From NCBI GenBank assembly GCA_023230425.1, contig JALNXI010000004.1, forward strand, positions 1-21,672: a DNA stretch of 21,672 nucleotides, in the 5' to 3' direction. The notes under the pieces are model-generated. The model saw nothing but the letters and a program-made list of their open reading frames with translations. It made no database searches and was not told the origin of the DNA. How positions within the stretch are numbered: the stretch's first letter is position 1; every line of letters starts with the position of its first letter. Shown in pieces: positions 6,712-14,759 of the stretch. The DNA comes from Methanoculleus sp. GTDB lineage: Archaea; Halobacteriota; Methanomicrobia; Methanomicrobiales; Methanoculleaceae. A program made the translations under genes and the position numbers.

Positions 6712-7278
6712 CTAAGCGATCATACTTATGATTGCCGGCGTAATAAAGGCCTCCACAATCGCGGCAACCGCCAGGAGCGGGACGACTACCCGGAGAAAGA
6801 GGCGGGCCAGAGACAGGGCTCCGGCAGCGGCATCGCCTCTTCCATGCCACTCGGCGATGAGTTCCTGCCCGTGGAGGAGCCCGAGACCCCCCGCGATAAG
6901 GAAGGAGGGGATCTCGAAGATGCCGTGCGGGACGAGCGCCGCCGCGATGAAGAGCAGACCCTGTTGCTGCCGCACGAGTTCCATCACCGCACCGATCAGG
7001 AGCCCGTTCACCGTGAGGATCAGCACCGTGACCACGCCGAGGGAGGCTCCCCCGAGGAAGAGGAGGGCGCAAGTGCTGAGATTGTTTATGAATATCTTAC
7101 CCGCAAGGACTGCCGGGGAGTCGGAGAGGAGTTGGCTTGCGACCTGGTCGCGGAAGAGCGTCATGACCTCCGCGCCGACCGCCGGGTCGCGGGCTACAGC
7201 AACGACGCCGAGGCCGACCGAGACGGCAAAGAGGACAGCCGCAAGACCCGTGGCCCCGGCGAATGAGCCCTCAGACAT
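6712..7278 (-). CDS. SpoIIM-like (stage II sporulation protein M family) membrane protein
   Basis: A 188-aa membrane protein with about five hydrophobic segments. The family hallmark LVPHGIFEIPSFLIAGGLGL sits in the second half, and FINNLSTCALLFLGG lies before it. Archaeal members are not involved in sporulation and their function is unknown; a role in membrane or envelope organisation is speculation. The start overlaps the end of the upstream DUF63 gene by 8 nt, so the two are surely co-transcribed and may act together in the membrane. Confidence 0.85.
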   Translation of the reverse strand: MSEGSFAGATGLAAVLFAVSVGLGVVAVARDPAVGAEVMTLFRDQVASQLLSDSPAVLAGKIFINNLSTCALLFLGGASLGVVTVLILTVNGLLIGAVMELVRQQQGLLFIAAALVPHGIFEIPSFLIAGGLGLLHGQELIAEWHGRGDAAAGALSLARLFLRVVVPLLAVAAIVEAFITPAIISMIA

Positions 7279-8116
7279 AGAGCACCATCCGCACCAGGTC
7301 CCGTATTCCCGGCGCCATGCCGACGACGATCATGGCAAGCAGGATGAGGTGCCAGAGACCGGAATTTCCCTCCCGCCTATACATCTCAAGGACATAAATG
7401 GCAGGGATGATGACCGCGATCTTGAGGAAGAACATCGAAAACGCTGTGCCGGTCGCGTCGATCAGGCTCGAGCCCACGACGTGCTGCTCGACGTAATGGA
7501 CGGGATGGATATCGATGCCGTAACTCGTCGCGCTGGCATCCAGCATATGGCCGAAGATCAGGAGTTTGTAGAGGATATTTGAGGCATACGACCACTTCAG
7601 GCCGTAGACCAGGAACGCCCAGAGAGCAAGCGACGTGATGAGCGCGAGCACGAGGATGGTGGCGAGGACATCGAGCGCAATCCTTGCCTCAGTGAGGCCG
7701 AACCAGACGAGCGCCGCGGTGGCAAGAAGGCAGGCGGCGATGCCCGTCCCCCCGTAGACCCGGCTGTAACGGGCGACGATTCCTTCGTTCTCCGCGAGTT
7801 TTCCCGCGAAGAGGGCGACCGCCGCAACTGCGAAGATCGTGAAGAAGATCAAGGGTGTGATCAGGAGGAACCGGAAGTCCGATGTGACCATACCGGTATC
7901 CTCGACGACACGCAGCAGCCCGCCGAGGACGACGAAGGGCAGGGTCGCAAGCACGAGCTCGTCGTCGATGGCGATCTTATACCGCCGGAGCCCCCGGTAG
8001 ACGAGGTAGACTGCGACGATGAGGATCAGGGCGTAGGTCAGCGTATCGATGAGCGTATACGCCTGGCCGTATCGGATGGGATCGATGTAATATTTGTAGA
8101 GGAACTCCCTAATCAT
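7271..8116 (-). CDS. DUF63 family membrane protein
   Basis: A 281-aa integral membrane protein with about seven or eight hydrophobic stretches, matching the archaeal DUF63 family. Recognisable parts are the N-terminal IREFLYKYYIDPIRYGQAYTLIDTLTYALIL, DDELVLATLPFVVLGGLLRVVEDTG, and LDASATSYGIDIHPVHYVEQHVVGSSLID near the C-terminus. Function is unknown. It overlaps the SpoIIM-like gene and is divergent from egsA with only 11 bp between the start codons. No ribosome binding site precedes the ATG. A TATA-like element lies inside egsA, 26-33 nt upstream, so the mRNA is probably leaderless. Confidence 0.85.
   Translation of the reverse strand: MIREFLYKYYIDPIRYGQAYTLIDTLTYALILIVAVYLVYRGLRRYKIAIDDELVLATLPFVVLGGLLRVVEDTGMVTSDFRFLLITPLIFFTIFAVAAVALFAGKLAENEGIVARYSRVYGGTGIAACLLATAALVWFGLTEARIALDVLATILVLALITSLALWAFLVYGLKWSYASNILYKLLIFGHMLDASATSYGIDIHPVHYVEQHVVGSSLIDATGTAFSMFFLKIAVIIPAIYVLEMYRREGNSGLWHLILLAMIVVGMAPGIRDLVRMVLYV
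8088..8095 (+). promoter_or_regulatory. Probable TATA box of egsA inside the DUF63 gene
   Basis: TAATATTT lies 33-40 nt before the egsA ATG, within the 5' coding part of the opposite-strand gene. The predicted transcription start is within about 10 nt of the start codon, consistent with the absence of a clear ribosome binding site. Confidence 0.4.
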
Positions 8117-8127
8117 TACTGATCTTA

Positions 8128-9210
8128 ATGAGCGCAGACGGCATAAATCTACTCAGAACCAAGGTCTTCGACAAGTCCAAATGGATGCAGCTCCCCCGTG
8201 ATGTCGTCATCGGCCACGACGTCATCGAGCAGATCCCGGCTGTCTGCGAAGACCTTGCTCTCGGCGACTCTGTGCTCATCATATCGGGGAGCCAGACGAG
8301 GGATATTGCCGGGAGGAGGGTTGAGGCGCTTCTTGAGGACTCCTACGACATTGTGACGTTTGCCGCCGCCGGTGACAAACCCCTCGAAACCATCAAGAAG
8401 GCCGAGGCGGCGGCAGCGAAGGCCAGGTTCGTCATCGGTGTCGGCGGGGGCAGGGTCATCGATACCGCGAAGATCGCTTCCTACAACACCGACCGCCACT
8501 TCATCAGCGTCCCCACTGCCGCATCGCACGACGGCATCGCCTCCTCGCGGGCCTCGGTCCCGACCGCCGACGGGAACGTCTCGCTCGCCGCCGAACCGCC
8601 CATCGCCGTCGTCGCCGATACCGCCATCATCGCTTCGGCGCCCCACCGGCTACTGGCATCCGGGTGTGCGGACATCATAGCAAACCACACTGCAATCCTC
8701 GACTGGGAACTCTCCCACCGCCTCAGGGGCGAACCGCTCTCGGAGTATGCGCTGACGCTCTCCCGGATGACCGCCGAGATCCTCTTTCGGAACGCCGACC
8801 TCATCAAACCGCACTCCGAGGAGAGCGCCTGGCTGGTGACGAAAGCGCTGGTCTCTTCAGGCGTCGCGATGAGTATCGCGGGGTCGTCGCGGCCCGGGAG
8901 CGGCGGCGAGCACAAGTTCTCCCACGCTCTGGACCGGCTTGCACCGGGAAAGGGTCTCCACGGGGAGAAATGCGGTATCGGGGCCATCATAACGATGTAC
9001 CTCCACGGCGGGGACTGGAAAGGGATCCGCGACTCGCTGCGGAAGATCGGTGCACCGACCACTCCGGCCGATATCGGCGTCGACGACGAGACCGCTGTTG
9101 CGGCGCTGCTCGCCGCCCGGACGATCCGGCCGGAACGGTTCACGATACTGGATATGGGGCTGACCGTGGAGTCGGCGCGAGACCTCGTGAAGATGCTCTA
9201 CCGGGAGTGA
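8128..9210 (+). CDS. egsA: sn-glycerol-1-phosphate dehydrogenase [NAD(P)+]
   Basis: A 360-aa enzyme that reduces dihydroxyacetone phosphate to sn-glycerol-1-phosphate, giving archaeal phospholipids their characteristic backbone stereochemistry. It belongs to the iron-containing/glycerol-dehydrogenase-like superfamily. The nucleotide-binding segment GVGGGRVIDTAK is at 104-115, VPTAASHDGIASSRAS at 128-143, and the metal site uses conserved residues around GCADIIANH, EHKFSHALD and LHGEKCGIG (to ~285). The length is normal. The start is set by the family N-terminus (KSKWMQLPRDVVIGHDV) lying shortly after it. No ribosome binding site is evident, which suits a leaderless mRNA. The UPF0179 gene starts 7 bp after its stop. 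Confidence 0.96.
   Translation: MSADGINLLRTKVFDKSKWMQLPRDVVIGHDVIEQIPAVCEDLALGDSVLIISGSQTRDIAGRRVEALLEDSYDIVTFAAAGDKPLETIKKAEAAAAKARFVIGVGGGRVIDTAKIASYNTDRHFISVPTAASHDGIASSRASVPTADGNVSLAAEPPIAVVADTAIIASAPHRLLASGCADIIANHTAILDWELSHRLRGEPLSEYALTLSRMTAEILFRNADLIKPHSEESAWLVTKALVSSGVAMSIAGSSRPGSGGEHKFSHALDRLAPGKGLHGEKCGIGAIITMYLHGGDWKGIRDSLRKIGAPTTPADIGVDDETAVAALLAARTIRPERFTILDMGLTVESARDLVKMLYRE
8142..8149 (-). promoter_or_regulatory. Probable TATA box of the DUF63 gene inside egsA
   Basis: The minus strand reads GATTTATG, 26-33 nt before the DUF63 ATG at 8116 and within the first codons of egsA. Together with the element at 8088-8095, each divergent gene would carry the other's promoter. Confidence 0.4.
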
Positions 9211-9217
9211 GTGACAG

Positions 9218-9670
9218 ATGGTACAACAGAAGACAAAGGTGACGCTGATCGGCGCCGCGCTCGCAAAGCCGGGGCTTGATTTCGTCTACGAAGGCAGCAC
9301 ATGCACCGAGTGCGAGGGCTGCAAGGTGCGCAAGGTCTGCCACAACCTGCAATCCGGGAAGAAATACCGGATCGTTGCGATCCGCTCAAACACCCGGCAC
9401 GACTGCCCGGTCCACCACGAGGCGGCGGTCGCGGTCGACGTCGTGGAGGCTCCCATCGTCGCGCTGATCGGCGCCGATATGGCGATAGCAAACTCGAAGA
9501 TCAGGTACGAGTTCTCCTGCACGAGAGGCGAATGCCGGAGTTACCGGCTCTGCCGACCCGACGGCATCATCGAGGGGGATAAGTACATCGTCGGGGAGGT
9601 CCTCGGCAACGCTCCCGACGTCTGCGAACGGGGCCGCCCCCTGAAACTGGTTGAACTGCGGCCGATCTGA
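9218..9670 (+). CDS. UPF0179 family cysteine-rich protein
   Basis: A 150-aa archaeal protein of the uncharacterised UPF0179 family. It has nine cysteines: 29, 32, 35 and 41 in CTECEGCKVRKVC, Cys63 in HDCPVHH, then 101, 106 and 112 in CTRGECRSYRLC, and Cys136. This spacing suggests metal or iron-sulfur binding, but no function is established. It follows egsA after 7 bp, so the two are likely co-transcribed. Its stop is 3 bp from that of the convergent ADP-ribosylglycohydrolase gene. Confidence 0.88.
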   Translation: MVQQKTKVTLIGAALAKPGLDFVYEGSTCTECEGCKVRKVCHNLQSGKKYRIVAIRSNTRHDCPVHHEAAVAVDVVEAPIVALIGADMAIANSKIRYEFSCTRGECRSYRLCRPDGIIEGDKYIVGEVLGNAPDVCERGRPLKLVELRPI

Positions 9671-9673
9671 CGG

Positions 9674-10546
9674 CTACGGCCTGCTCGCGAGAGAGAGTCG
9701 TCGGGCAAGAGCGAGGAGGTCCTCCCGGTCACAGAGTGCCGAGAGCCACGACGCAGGAATTGCCCGACACCCAAAGCACGCCCCGGCGAGGCCGCCGACG
9801 ATCGCGCCGACGGTATCGGCATCGCCCCCGAGGTTGACCGCCGTGACCACCGCATCACGGAAGGATGAGGCTTCCATGAAGACCTTGACAGCGCAGTGGG
9901 TGCAGAGGAGGGCGTCGAGCGAGGGCTCGGGCGGGTATGCCCGGTAGTCTTCGAGCAGCCCCCGGAGTTCCGGATCATGACAGGCGGCGAGGGCAGACTC
10001 GAAGGCTGCACCTGCCTCTTCTCCCCGGCACATCCCGCTGACCATCCGGTTGACGAACGCCGAGGCTTCGCCGGCGGCGGGGTCGAAGTGGGTGACCCCC
10101 GATACAGCGAGGCTCGCTTCCCGCACCTCCCGGGGTGAATAGAAGATGCCGACCGGGACCCCTCGCATCACGCTCCCGTTGCTCCTGCTCCCTCCTAGCG
10201 TCTCATGCGCCATCCTCGCGGCAGCCCGGGGTCCAACACCGCTCTCGATCAGGTCGAGGACGGCCCGGGAAGTCGGCCCGAAGAACTCCGGATGGGCTCG
10301 GTATGCGCGGATTAAGCGCCAGGCGAAGTCATCTGTGTCGAGCCCCCCGCACCGGGCGAGGGTCTCCGCGAGAGCTGACGCCTGCAGGGTGTCGTCAGTG
10401 TACTGGCCCGGAAGGGTGTTATGAATCCCGCCCCCCTGCATCTCCGTTACCCGAACCGACGGCGGCGGAAGGCCTTCCAGGGGCGCGCCCAGTGCGTCGC
10501 CGATTGCAAGCCCGATGAGCGTCCCGACTGCCCGCATCTCATCCAT
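9674..10546 (-). CDS. ADP-ribosylglycohydrolase (DraG-like) family protein
   Basis: A 290-aa member of the ADP-ribosylglycohydrolase family, which removes ADP-ribose from proteins or other acceptors using two magnesium ions. GLAIGDALGAPLEG is at 12-25, the metal-binding TDDT at 50-53, THFDP at 152-156 and the C-terminal GGDADTVGAIVGGLAGA at 240-256. All key acidic residues are present. Start ATG 10546 is strongly supported by GGTGATC on the minus strand 7 nt upstream. There is no adjacent ADP-ribosyltransferase and no nitrogenase gene in the window, so the substrate is unknown. Divergent from UPF0058. Confidence 0.9.
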   Translation of the reverse strand: MDEMRAVGTLIGLAIGDALGAPLEGLPPPSVRVTEMQGGGIHNTLPGQYTDDTLQASALAETLARCGGLDTDDFAWRLIRAYRAHPEFFGPTSRAVLDLIESGVGPRAAARMAHETLGGSRSNGSVMRGVPVGIFYSPREVREASLAVSGVTHFDPAAGEASAFVNRMVSGMCRGEEAGAAFESALAACHDPELRGLLEDYRAYPPEPSLDALLCTHCAVKVFMEASSFRDAVVTAVNLGGDADTVGAIVGGLAGACFGCRAIPASWLSALCDREDLLALARRLSLASRP

Positions 10547-10563
10547 ATAAAAAGATCACCAAC

Positions 10564-10572
10564 AAATTATAT
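10564..10572 (+). promoter_or_regulatory. Probable TATA box of the UPF0058-elp3-priS cluster
   Basis: AAATTATAT lies 42-50 nt before the GTG start at 10614. Transcription would start near 10597, giving a short leader that still contains the GGTGAT ribosome binding site. Confidence 0.45.
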
Positions 10573-10613
10573 CTACCCGCGGACAGTAGTATTCTTCGAG
10601 GAAAGGTGATATT

Positions 10614-10880
10614 GTGCAAAAAGAAGAGCTGCTCCACTTACACATGCTATTAGTCCACGTACGAAAGTATTATGAAAGCACCACAGGAGAGGATGTCCCG
10701 ACGGACCAGTATAACGCACTCCACATCTCACCCGTCCATATCCATAAGAATAAAGTAACCCATAAAAAGGCTATCCTGACGCTCGGGAGCGAGATCGTCC
10801 AGCACATCAGGGCCAACCATAACCCATACATTGAATACCACGCCGATTTTCAGTCCGAACGGATTGCAACCGAACATTAA
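10614..10880 (+). CDS. UPF0058 family protein
   Basis: An 88-aa protein of the archaeal UPF0058 family, with a helical, His-rich N-terminus (MQKEELLHLHMLLVHVRKYYE) and the HISPVHIHKNKVTHKKAILTLGSEI core. No function is established. Translation starts at GTG: the family N-terminus begins there, and GGTGAT lies upstream, although only 3 nt away, which is closer than usual. Codon and base composition is more A/T-rich than in neighbouring genes. It is the first gene of the long cluster, and elp3 starts 3 bp after its stop. Confidence 0.85.
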   Translation: MQKEELLHLHMLLVHVRKYYESTTGEDVPTDQYNALHISPVHIHKNKVTHKKAILTLGSEIVQHIRANHNPYIEYHADFQSERIATEH

Positions 10881-10883
10881 ACG

Positions 10884-12458
10884 ATGAACGATATCGATAC
10901 ACTCCGGGAGATCATCTCCCGCATCCTTTCTGCCGGATCCGGCCCGATCGACGTCCAGAAGATCAAACTCGAGGTCTGCCGGGAATACGGCATCAGTATG
11001 CCCAAAAACTCCGCTGTCCTCGCCGCAGCCATGCCGGACGAGCGCGAGCGGCTCCGGCCGATTCTCCTGGTCAAACCCACCCGAACGCTCTCGGGGGTGG
11101 CGCCCGTCGCGGTGATGACCTCGCCCCACCCCTGCCCCCATGGGAAGTGCCTCCCCTGCCCCGGCGGGCCGGAGCACCCGTTCAAGTCTCCCCAGAGTTA
11201 CACGGGAGAAGAGCCGGCCGCGCTCCGCGCCCGGGAACACGCGTTCGACCCCTACTGCCAGGTGCAGGCCCGCCTCGGGCAGTTCGAGGCGCTCGGCCAC
11301 CACGTCGACAAGGCGGAACTGATCGTGATGGGCGGGACGATGACCGCCCGACCGGTCGAGTACCAGGAATGGTTCGTCGGGGCCGCCGTGCAGGCGATGA
11401 ACGACTACCCCCGGGCCGGGATCCCGGCAGAGAAGCCCGACCTTGCGGCAATCTTTGCCGCAAACGAGTCATCGAGGGTCCGGTGCGTCGCGACAACGTT
11501 CGAGACGAGGCCGGACTGGTGCCGGGCGGAGCATATCAACCGGATGCTCGCAATGGGGGTGACCAAGGTGGAGATCGGCGTCCAGCACCTGGACGACCGG
11601 ATCCTCGACTACAACCGGCGGGGCCATTCGGTCGCGGACTCGGTCGCGGCGAACTGCCTCCTGCGCGACGCCGGGCTGAAGGTGGGGTTCCATGTGATGC
11701 CGAACCTCCCCGGAGCGAGCCTGGCCGACGACCGGCGGATGTTTGAGGAACTCTTCGCCGATCCACGGTTCCGGCCGGACTTCCTGAAGATCTACCCGAC
11801 CCTGGTGACGCCGGCATCTGAGATCGAGGCCCTCTGGGAGCGGGGCGACTACCGGCCCTACACCGAGGAGGAACTGATCGACCTCATTGCCTACGGAAAA
11901 TCGCTCCTCCCGGAGTACGTCCGCCTCCAGCGTATCCAGCGGGACATACCGGCAAAGCTGATCGTTGCGGGTTCACGGCACAGCAACTTCCGGCAGCTTG
12001 CAGAGGAGCGGCTTCATTCGCAGGGGCTCCGGTGCCGGTGCATCCGGTGCCGCGAGGTGGGGAGGACGGTTGCGCCGGAGGCGGCGGCGGTCTCGACCTA
12101 TGCCTACCGGTCCTGCGGCGGGGAAGAGCGGTTCATCCAGGCGGGATCGGAAGACGCCCTTGTCGGGTTCGCCCGTCTCCGGTTCCCGCACCAGCCCTTC
12201 CGCGACGACCTCGTCGGCGCGGCGCTCCTGCGCGAGCTCCACGTCTACGGGAGCGTGGTGCCTCTCAGCACCCCGGCGGCGACCGACGAGTGGCAGCACC
12301 GTAGTTTCGGCGTCCGGCTCCTCGCCGCGGCAGAGGAGGAGGCCCGCGACCACGGTTACCGGCGGCTCGCTGTGATGAGCGGTGTCGGGGTGCGGCCCTA
12401 CTACAGGAAACAGGGATATGAACGAGTGGGCCCATACATGATCAAGACGTTCTCATGA
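10884..12458 (+). CDS. elp3: Elp3 family tRNA uridine-34 modification enzyme (radical SAM / acetyltransferase)
   Basis: A 524-aa protein with an N-terminal tRNA-binding region, a radical SAM domain with the cluster motif CPHGKCLPC (Cys84, Cys89, Cys92), and a C-terminal GNAT acetyltransferase (FGVRLLAAAEEEARDHGYRRLAVMSG then YYRKQGYERVGPYMIK). Archaeal Elp3 acts alone to add a carboxymethyl-type group at C5 of wobble uridine, using acetyl-CoA and S-adenosylmethionine. MGGTMTARPVEYQEWFV and EIGVQHLDDRILDYNRRGHS are typical of the family. The length is normal. No strong ribosome binding site precedes the ATG, 3 bp after UPF0058, so translation may depend on coupling. The stop overlaps the priS start (ATGA). 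Confidence 0.95.
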   Translation: MNDIDTLREIISRILSAGSGPIDVQKIKLEVCREYGISMPKNSAVLAAAMPDERERLRPILLVKPTRTLSGVAPVAVMTSPHPCPHGKCLPCPGGPEHPFKSPQSYTGEEPAALRAREHAFDPYCQVQARLGQFEALGHHVDKAELIVMGGTMTARPVEYQEWFVGAAVQAMNDYPRAGIPAEKPDLAAIFAANESSRVRCVATTFETRPDWCRAEHINRMLAMGVTKVEIGVQHLDDRILDYNRRGHSVADSVAANCLLRDAGLKVGFHVMPNLPGASLADDRRMFEELFADPRFRPDFLKIYPTLVTPASEIEALWERGDYRPYTEEELIDLIAYGKSLLPEYVRLQRIQRDIPAKLIVAGSRHSNFRQLAEERLHSQGLRCRCIRCREVGRTVAPEAAAVSTYAYRSCGGEERFIQAGSEDALVGFARLRFPHQPFRDDLVGAALLRELHVYGSVVPLSTPAATDEWQHRSFGVRLLAAAEEEARDHGYRRLAVMSGVGVRPYYRKQGYERVGPYMIKTFS

Positions 12459-13573
12459 AGCCCGCAACGCTCGAGTTTGTGAAGCAGAGGTTCACTGAGT
12501 ACTATCAGAGGCAGAACCTCGCCGCTCCGTCATCCCTTGAGCAGCGCGAATGGGGGTTTGTCTTCTTTGACGCCTCGGCCGAAGTCCGGATGCGGCGGCA
12601 TATGGCGTTTGTGGATCCGCAGGAACTCAGCGCGTACGTCAAAAACCTGGTTCCCGCTCACGTCTATTACTCGACGGCCTACTACCAGACGCCGTCCGCG
12701 CCGACGATGAACGATAAGCACTGGGCCGGCGCCGACCTGATCTTCGATCTCGACGCCGACCAGATCGTCCGCGGTCCCTACGCGGTGATGCTTGCGCGGG
12801 TCAAGGAGGAGACCGTGAAGCTGGTCGGGATGCTCGTCGACGAACTCGGATTCTCCCGGAACCATATCAGGGTCGCCTTCTCCGGGGGGCGCGGTTACCA
12901 TATCCACGTCACCGATATTGCCGTCCGGGGCTGGGGGAGCCCGGAGCGGCGCGAGATCGTCGACTACGTCTGCGGTATCGGGATCGACCCCGGCGTGATG
13001 CTCGACCTCACCGCGGCCCCCAGGACCGGGTGGCGGCGGCGCTACGCCGATGCCCTCCGTGACCACCTGCTCTGGCTTCGCGGCCTCGACCCCGCGGAGG
13101 CGACGGCCTGGCTGACGGGGCCGGCGGGGATCAGCAAACGGGCGGCTGCAGAGTTCCTTGCAGGCCTCGGCGCTCTTCCGGAGAAGGATCCCGCCGACCT
13201 CCTGCAGGACCGGGTCGTCCGGGCGATTGTGGCCGCACCTGACTTTGATGGCCGGATCCGGGACGCAGGGGCACGTGCAGATGAGCCGGTCACGACCGAT
13301 ATCAAGCGGCTGATCCGGGCGCCGGGGTCGCTGCACGGCGGCAGCGGCATGCGGGTGGTGCCGCTCGATATCCGGGACCTCGCTGATTTCGACCCGCTCG
13401 TGGACGCGGTGGTCTTCGGCGAGCGGGAGATATGGGTGGAGATGAAAGCAAACTTCGCCACATCCCTGCTCGGGAACACCTACACGCTCAAAGCAGGGGC
13501 CGCGAAAGTCCCCGAGGCGCTGGCGGTCTTCCTCTGCTGCCGGAACATGGCAGAGATCGCCGGGGGTGCATGA
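12455..13573 (+). CDS. priS: DNA primase small (catalytic) subunit PriS
   Basis: A 372-aa archaeal/eukaryotic primase catalytic subunit that makes primers for DNA replication together with PriL. The catalytic aspartates are in GADLIFDLDAD (Asp98, Asp100), and VAFSGGRGYHIHV is the nucleotide-binding segment that follows. DIKRLIRAPGSLHGGSGMRV is a further family block. The start codon overlaps the elp3 stop by 4 nt, implying translational coupling. The 3' end lies next to the GINS gene. PriL is not in the window. Confidence 0.96.
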   Translation: MKPATLEFVKQRFTEYYQRQNLAAPSSLEQREWGFVFFDASAEVRMRRHMAFVDPQELSAYVKNLVPAHVYYSTAYYQTPSAPTMNDKHWAGADLIFDLDADQIVRGPYAVMLARVKEETVKLVGMLVDELGFSRNHIRVAFSGGRGYHIHVTDIAVRGWGSPERREIVDYVCGIGIDPGVMLDLTAAPRTGWRRRYADALRDHLLWLRGLDPAEATAWLTGPAGISKRAAAEFLAGLGALPEKDPADLLQDRVVRAIVAAPDFDGRIRDAGARADEPVTTDIKRLIRAPGSLHGGSGMRVVPLDIRDLADFDPLVDAVVFGEREIWVEMKANFATSLLGNTYTLKAGAAKVPEALAVFLCCRNMAEIAGGA

Positions 13574-13574
13574 A

Positions 13575-14240
13575 ATGGCCGCCGACCTCTTAGAGAAACT
13601 GCGGCAGATGCTGCTTGACATGCACCACTCGGGAAGGCTCTCCGATATCGAGCCCGGCCTCTACGAGGATGCCCGGGCGTACGTCGAGAAACTTAAGGCG
13701 GACTACTACGGTCTCGAAAACCCCCTGGAGAGTCGGGCGGGAAGCCTGCTCATCGAGGAGATAGGGAGCGTCACCGAGACTGTGCAGGAGATCTTCTCCA
13801 TCCGGACCCGCCAGATCCTTGACCTTGCGTTCCAGCAGATCGAGGGACAGTACTTCGATAAGGAAGAGGCGAGAAAGATGCTCCCGGCGGAGCGGATGAT
13901 GTACGGGCAGATCGTCGACGCCATCGAGGGCTGCCGGGAAGTGCTCGTCCACGGGGAGGAGTACTCATTCAACGGCAGCGGTGCAGCCGCCGTCGACAGG
14001 ATCGACCTTATCGATGATGCCCCGGCGGCCTCCGGATCAGGCGTGCCGGCGGCCCCCGCTCCCCGCCCTGTCCAGTCTCCTTACGCCCTCGTGCACATCC
14101 GCTCCGATATGGAGTCGTTCATGGGAGTGGACGGCAGAGTCTACGGGTTGAAGCAGGGGGATATCGTCACCCTGCCGGAAAGCAATGCAGACGTGCTCTG
14201 CGAGCACGACATAGCCTTAAATATTAGGCTTAACAAGTAA
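13575..14240 (+). CDS. GINS complex subunit, Gins51 type
   Basis: A 221-aa archaeal GINS subunit. The helical A domain comes first (LLEKLRQMLLDMHHSGRLSDIEPGLYEDARAYVEKLK, then RTRQILDLAFQQIEG), and a small beta-rich B domain is C-terminal (PYALVHIRSDMESFMGVDGRVYGLKQGDIVTLP). This A-B order marks Gins51. A variable Ala/Pro-rich linker joins them. GINS works with Cdc45/RecJ and MCM in the replicative helicase. The ATG at 13575 is preferred because GGGGGTG lies 6 nt upstream; the upstream GTG at 13566 overlaps that site. It starts 1 nt after the priS stop. Confidence 0.92.
   Translation: MAADLLEKLRQMLLDMHHSGRLSDIEPGLYEDARAYVEKLKADYYGLENPLESRAGSLLIEEIGSVTETVQEIFSIRTRQILDLAFQQIEGQYFDKEEARKMLPAERMMYGQIVDAIEGCREVLVHGEEYSFNGSGAAAVDRIDLIDDAPAASGSGVPAAPAPRPVQSPYALVHIRSDMESFMGVDGRVYGLKQGDIVTLPESNADVLCEHDIALNIRLNK
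14215..14228 (+). promoter_or_regulatory. Internal promoter before rpl44e
   Basis: CCTTAAATATTAGG at the 3' end of the GINS gene contains TTAAATAT, 54-61 nt before the rpl44e ATG. A start near 14247 would give a leader of about 30 nt with the GAGG ribosome binding site. It would let ribosomal genes be expressed more strongly than the replication genes upstream. Confidence 0.45.
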
Positions 14241-14277
14241 TATAGGTACTCGAATCTATTGAATAGAGGCTACTATC

Positions 14278-14556
14278 ATGAAAATGCCATCAAAATTCAA
14301 GACGTACTGCCCATTCTGCAGAAATCACCAGGTTCATGAAGTCGTGAAGGTGAAGAAGGGCAAGGTACGCCATTTCAACTGGATCGACCGCCAGAAAGGG
14401 CGCAGGAGCATGGTGGGCAACATGGGCAAGTTCAGCAAGGTGCCCGGCGGCGACAAGCCGACAAAGAAGATCAACGTCAGATACCGTTGCACCATCTGTG
14501 GAAAGGCACACCTCCGGGCTGGATTCCGGATCGGTAAATTTGAACTTACGGAGTGA
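14278..14556 (+). CDS. rpl44e: Large-subunit ribosomal protein L44e
   Basis: A 92-aa protein of the 50S subunit found in archaea and eukaryotes. The zinc-binding cysteines are in TYCPFCRNH and YRCTICGKAH. The basic middle (RQKGRRSMVGNMGKFSKVPGGDKPTKKINVRY) is typical of the family. The ATG at 14278 has GAGG 8 nt upstream; a second in-frame ATG follows at codon 3. It ends 7 bp before rps27e. Confidence 0.97.
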   Translation: MKMPSKFKTYCPFCRNHQVHEVVKVKKGKVRHFNWIDRQKGRRSMVGNMGKFSKVPGGDKPTKKINVRYRCTICGKAHLRAGFRIGKFELTE

Positions 14557-14563
14557 GGTTATT

Positions 14564-14752
14564 ATGGTCCGGCTGAACAGAGAGAATAGGAGCACATTCC
14601 TCCGGGTAAAGTGCCCCGACTGTGAGAACGAACAGATAGTCTTTGAGAGAGCAAGTACCGTTGTGGAGTGCAGCGTCTGCGGGCGTATCCTTGCAGAGCC
14701 CCACGGCGGAAAAGCAGATATAAAGGCTGATATACTGGCAGTACTTGAGTGA
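14564..14752 (+). CDS. rps27e: Small-subunit ribosomal protein S27e
   Basis: A 62-aa zinc-ribbon protein of the 30S subunit. Cysteines are in VKCPDCENEQIVF and VECSVCGRILAEPHGGKA. The ATG at 14564 is set by GAGGT just upstream and by the family N-terminus; the open frame extends back into rpl44e but that part is not coding. The stop overlaps the ribosome binding site of the aIF2-alpha gene. Confidence 0.97.
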   Translation: MVRLNRENRSTFLRVKCPDCENEQIVFERASTVVECSVCGRILAEPHGGKADIKADILAVLE

Positions 14753-14759
14753 TTATTCC

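Noticed and set aside
5404..7266. 620-aa open frame on the plus strand opposite proS and the SpoIIM-like gene
   Set aside because: It spans two well-supported genes, is dominated by Arg, Asp, Glu, Val and Pro as expected for a complementary frame of GC-rich coding DNA, and has no recognisable domain.
13566..13574. GTG at 13566 as the GINS start
   Set aside because: The ATG at 13575 has a G-rich ribosome binding site at normal spacing, which the GTG would overlap.
12530..13621. 363-aa minus-strand open frame opposite priS
   Set aside because: It lies almost wholly within priS, which is secure, and shows only shadow-frame composition.
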